A stretch of 64,000 bases of DNA from Antennarius striatus (Eukaryota; Chordata; Actinopteri; Lophiiformes; Antennariidae): NCBI RefSeq assembly GCF_040054535.1, contig NC_090794.1:2293501-2357500 (forward strand). Direction: 5' to 3'. The notes beneath the pieces were generated by a model. That model was not told the DNA's origin, did no database searches, and saw nothing but the letters and a program-made list of their open reading frames with translations. The stretch's first letter is position 1. Every line of letters starts with the position of its first letter. Shown in pieces: positions 60,701 through 64,000 of this stretch. The position numbers and the translations under genes are program-made.

Positions 60701-61426
60701 TGGTATTAATGTTTGAAGACCCTACAACCATTACTGAATTCGATTAGTTGTTCAGATTTAAATGACAACTCTAGTTTACAGACGCTAAGATTTGACTGTC
60801 TTAAAAAGCAGGATACAATCTGTAACGTCCGAGAACTCCTGAAAAGATGATATTCTTATTACATAACCGAGTGACTTGAAGAGTTCATGCAATATTCCAT
60901 CACTTACCGCCAGCAGCTGTCTAATCAGCATGTCAGAGGCTTTTTCTGATATGTTTCCCACAAACACGGTGGTGGTGGGCCCGCTCTCCTCATTGTCTTT
61001 GGCTCGCAGGGCAGCAATGTCCTTTTTGGGAACCGCAGGTTTGCTGACCACCGGTACGGGGGGTACCATTACTGTCGGGGTGGAGGTCATGATACCCACA
61101 TGAACAGGGATCATTGGAGCTCCTGGGTCGACCAAAGCAAAATCAACTTGAAACAAAACCAATTTTTATGTGAAATTTCTAGCTTTTCTCCAAATTTTCA
61201 GGTGATTTCACTCCCATCAAATCTCGGGGTATGAGTAACAAAACACCCTTGTCACTAACAGGAAGTGTACAATGCATGAAACTGTACTCACATGATCACT
61301 TAAGTAGGTAAATGAAGTGAAATGGGTGTCATCAAGTGTTTGTTTACCTGTGGGAAAGCCGGCAAACTGAGGGGGCATCCCGGGAGGGGGCAACAGCGGC
61401 CGATTTAGATGAGGTGGGAAAGACAT
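54048..61426 (-). CDS. rbm25: RNA-binding motif protein 25
   Basis: RBM25 is a nuclear-speckle splicing regulator that recruits U1 snRNP factors to exonic enhancers and influences BCL2L1 5' splice choice. Coding exons (minus): 61426-61348, 61122-60908, 60569-60512, 60329-60169, 60043-59858, 59770-59687, 57014-56749, 56616-56496, 56384-56295, 56177-56104, 55864-55714, 55518-55059, 54845-54550, 54450-54352, 54269-54222, 54140-54048. Phases close to 826 aa (human 843). The RRM (about 77-154) has VFVGNI and FGFCEY, and a long Arg-Glu/Arg-Asp region follows. The C-terminal PWI domain has Pro756-Trp757-Ile758 and the protein ends KKIGLVK. The human EDIFRRF...PLITK linker is absent. Exon 2 could instead start 17 bp or so upstream at another in-frame AG; the chosen site gives the best match to human. 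Teleosts may carry two copies; I did not decide between a and b. Confidence 0.97.
55375..55430 (-). repeat. rbm25: 9-bp coding tandem repeat (Arg-Asp-His) in rbm25
   Basis: Five or so tandem copies of a 9-bp unit encode repeated Arg-Asp-His within the disordered acidic/basic part of Rbm25 before the PWI domain. The reading frame stays open. I do not recall this run in human RBM25. Confidence 0.75.
57015..59686 (-). other. rbm25: Long rbm25 intron 6 (between DTHK and KLEEEK exons)
   Basis: At 2.7 kb this is the largest rbm25 intron between coding exons; most others are under 1 kb. It contains a (CA)n-rich run at 57718-57747, C- and G-runs, and two short candidate exons with strong donors (58834-58860, and a weaker one ending at about 57670). 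Confidence 0.6.
58834..58860 (-). other. rbm25: Candidate 27-nt microexon in rbm25
   Basis: The minus strand reads ccttctccacag, then 27 nt, then |GTACGTGC. Inserted between the flanking phase-0 exons it adds nine codons (QHADLKTGK) and keeps the frame. The acceptor is a tandem CAGCAG. Pyrimidine-rich TTCTCTC tracts lie just downstream of the donor, the kind of context where PTBP1-regulated microexons occur. Not required for the main model. Confidence 0.4.
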
Positions 61427-62080
61427 TCTGGGTGGGAATAGGACCGACCTGGAGACGAACAGTAATGACACTCAGAAGTGGTGTAGTTTGACACACATGT
61501 CATCGGCTCAAGTTTGGAGAAAAGTTCTCCAAACAGTGTGTTTTCTACAACACAAAAATAAGGTTTAAGCCTCTGGTGCAGTCAGAACCGCTCCATTTAA
61601 AAAGAGTTCCGCTAACATAGATAAAAGGATTCTGTCGTAACTTCACGTTAGCTAAGCGTGTCCGAACTTACAACGGTGGTGAGCTAACTTGGTAGCGTTT
61701 ACGCCACTTAGTTAAAACATTATTAACTTGTTTGACGTGATGTGGCTTAATTCCACCACCACCCCCCAATTAAAATAAACGACTAACAAGTGGCTAACTG
61801 CTAAAGCTAGCATTAAACTCGTTGCTGTACCCGGCAAACCTACATTAAAGCTAAAATAGCATTAGCCATAGCTTGTGCCAACGTTACAATAAACAAGCAA
61901 AACTAACTTCACTGAGTTAAATGATACCAGAACCAACGTGTTAATGCCCATATATACATACCCCAAGATAGGCGGCGTACAAAAAGACAAAAAAATTGCA
62001 GTCAAAAGGTTATTAATTATGTAATTCTTTATAGCGTACGGACTGTCGCTTTAGCACGTTGGCTATGCGAAGGCCTTCAA
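61427..62080 (-). promoter_or_regulatory. rbm25: rbm25 5'UTR exons and core promoter region
   Basis: Upstream of the ATG at 61426, exon sequence runs back to a CTCCAG acceptor (exon starts at 61448). A matching non-coding exon with donor TTGGG|GTATGT ends at 61962. Its start is not fixed, but lies near the CpG-containing stretch at 62040-62110, which also holds a TCACGTG E-box at 62100-62106. Confidence 0.55.
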
Positions 62081-62221
62081 CGACCACTGACGCAAGCGCG
62101 TCACGTGTCGGACTACAGAAGCGCTTGTTGTGGTTGCCGAGACGAGGCCGCCGGGCGGAGCAGTGCGAGACAGTAGGAAAACAATTACTGGACTGTTTCA
62201 AGTTAATGCTGTCGTTGCTGA

Positions 62222-62296
62222 TACTCGTCGCATCAGTAACGACGAGTTACTGATGCGACGAGTACTATTATAATTAACTACTGTTAATTATAATAG
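62222..62296. repeat. Two abutting perfect hairpins (twin palindromes)
   Basis: Hairpin 1 has 19-bp arms (62222-62240 and 62246-62264) with a 5-base loop. Hairpin 2 starts at the very next base, with 13-bp arms (62265-62277 and 62284-62296) and a 6-base loop. Both are perfect. The first is GC-mixed, the second pure A/T apart from its ends. Confidence 0.9.
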
Positions 62297-63560
62297 CATT
62301 TTATCGTCTTATTTAGTTAGTTATTTTGTAAGTTAGTTAGTTGTTTGTTAATTTGTTTAATTTTGTTTTGTTAATTAACAGTAATACCTGTAATTAATTA
62401 GTAATGTACAATTATGAGTTCCTCAGCAGCGCGGTAATTTCAATTTTTACTTTACTTTAAATATCAGAATTAGAATCCTTTATTGATCCCCGACAGGGAA
62501 TTGCTTTTTGTTACAGCTTGCGTTATTTCAGACCTTATTGCAACGTCAGAAAAAGAATAGAGACTTTAGAATTAAGAAAAAGAGGAAAGGATATTATAGA
62601 AAAATAAGAGAATAAATAGTTGTACATTTTGTCCAAATTAACGACTCAATTGCACCAGTACTTAGTAATTAGCATCTAATTAAATTATGTACCAGATCAA
62701 ATAGCTCAGTGTATCGTCCTTTTAGAAGTAAATCGACTCTTATCTTCTGGTTTAATAATCTCTAGAAAATATCGGGGCGCTAACAATTCCATTAATTGTA
62801 TGAGAAATATCTATTTGACTGTAAGACTATGTCACACGTTTAAATCGGATCATTATGGTACTGAAGAAATGCAAATGGTCCATGATGTTCCGTTGGAGAC
62901 ATCAGCGACACTCCGTGTGACAGCTGGGGAGCGAGGGCTGCGTCTGACAAGTCGTGACGTCATTTTAGGCGGGTTTTTCATGGAAAGTGCTAGAAGAAAC
63001 GAAGCACGACGTCCTGGTTTTATATATTCCTCCGTCCTATTAAAAAGTACCACAACATTTTCTTTTAATACACGACGTTCTTGTCAACTTTATTGACATT
63101 TATTGGATCGAGGCTGCTATTTTCAATGCAGTAAAATATATAATATAGCTACAAAAGCTGGAATCCACCTAAAAGGGTTAGTCTGACTATACATCCTTTC
63201 TGGAATGATCTTCCACAAGGTGGCATCAATAATACACTGAGTTCAACTTTTTTTTTTTTTCTAGTATTTTCCAAGGTACAAGGTCGCCATTCATAACGTG
63301 CTTTTCGATGCATTGCATTGAGTTCGTCTTAAAAACGACACATTAAAATCATTTTACGCTGCATCTCCAACAGATTTACATCCCGGAATGTATAGTTTAT
63401 CATGATTAAATAAATTGCCTATTTAATTAAGTTTTTCAAATTCATTCCAAAAACTCTATTTTAAGCAACAACTATTCTTTACATTTCTAATTTTTTTTAA
63501 ATTAATTTAAACGCTGTACTTGACATGCTCCCTACAATAACTGCCATGTCGTTGAAACAT
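62297..63560. other. Gene-free A/T-rich stretch right of rbm25
   Basis: Low-complexity ttagttagtt-type sequence occupies 62310-62400. A third short repeat tail (cctttattgatccccgac, then gggaattg) lies at 62468-62503. A CTCF-like CCACAAGGTGGCAT is at 63213-63226. No coding sequence was recognised. Confidence 0.5.
62468..62503 (+). repeat. Short interspersed repeat tail (CTTTATTGATCCC type)
   Basis: The third copy of the tail module seen near 600 and 22800. Confidence 0.45.
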
Positions 63561-63579
63561 GTTTGTCTACTGTAGTCCT

Positions 63580-63740
63580 GGATGGTGCACCGCGGAGGGA
63601 TACGCTCGCACACAGACCAACGTGTATAAGTATTCCGGTCTTTTAAAAGGAAGTCCCTTTCTATTTCCCTGCGTCAGAGAGCAGAAGGGACCTAATTTTG
63701 GTTGCATTTTATTCAAGATTAAGTCAACGAAATAAACAAG
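63580..63740 (+). other. Possible non-coding first exon of a rightward gene
   Basis: The sequence ends with AACAAG|GTACGT at 63740/63741, a strong donor, after a stretch with no long frame. CpG-containing sequence follows to the window end. In human, ZFYVE1 lies divergently next to RBM25, so the start of zfyve1 is one candidate; nothing in the window proves it. Confidence 0.3.
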
Positions 63741-64000
63741 GTACGTACGCAAAGTATTTTTTTTTTGTGGATACGTGCTTCTATTTTTAGATTATTTCCA
63801 CTCGCCTTAAATGACAAAACGATGTATGAATTCACGACGACATCACAAGTGACGACGGTAGCCGTAGCGTTATTGTTGCTTTGTGGCTACTTAGCTAGCA
63901 TAGCAGCGTTGCTACTGTTAGAGGCTTAATGTGATACATCGTGAATTTATACCGGCGTTCCTCCGGTGGTCGGAGACTCGGAGACCGGCCTTAACGGTGC

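Overview
The window is vertebrate nuclear DNA from a ray-finned fish, most likely a percomorph teleost. Five multi-exon genes plus one first exon have clear vertebrate orthologues. Introns are compact: the 20 coding exons of ints7 span only 6.9 kb. Long CA/GT microsatellites and short teleost-style repeat tails are scattered throughout. All coding models were built by hand from splice sites; in each complete gene every exon phase closes and the total length is close to the human protein. Orthologue comparisons are from memory of the human proteins, not from a search.

Layout: 1-1813 is intron 1 of ppp2r5a, with its first coding exon at 1814-1961 on minus and its promoter-like region beyond. 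3942-8472 (minus) is dtl/cdt2 (15 coding exons, 642 aa). 9034-15952 (plus) is ints7 (20 coding exons, 960 aa), head-to-head with dtl across 561 bp. 18078-41662 (plus) is lpgat1 (7 coding exons, 372 aa, very long introns), followed by a roughly 2.8 kb 3'UTR. 46457-48864 (plus) is nek2 (9 coding exons, 441 aa). From 48865 to 53380 there is no intact gene: the stretch holds four CTCF-like motifs, tRNA-like repeat units, a decayed HIPK-like kinase fragment and a 36-bp minisatellite. 54048-61426 (minus) is rbm25 (16 coding exons, 826 aa). 62040-64000 is its upstream region, with two abutting perfect hairpins and a possible first exon of a rightward gene.

The order ppp2r5a-dtl-ints7-lpgat1-nek2, with these relative orientations, matches human 1q32.3. 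Human RBM25 is on 14q24, so the block edge lies between nek2 and rbm25. Several products work in the cell cycle: Cdt2 is the substrate receptor of CRL4, Nek2 is a centrosomal kinase whose regulator PP1 is itself a phosphatase, and B56-alpha is a PP2A regulatory subunit. Ints7 and Rbm25 act in RNA processing, and Lpgat1 in phospholipid remodelling.

I found no wholly new gene system. The best leads are a nek2 intronic poly(A) site that would make a Nek2B-like short isoform, a Nek2 protein without the mammalian KEN degron, a 27-nt in-frame candidate microexon in rbm25, a CTCF-like motif array at the synteny edge, and the twin hairpins upstream of rbm25.
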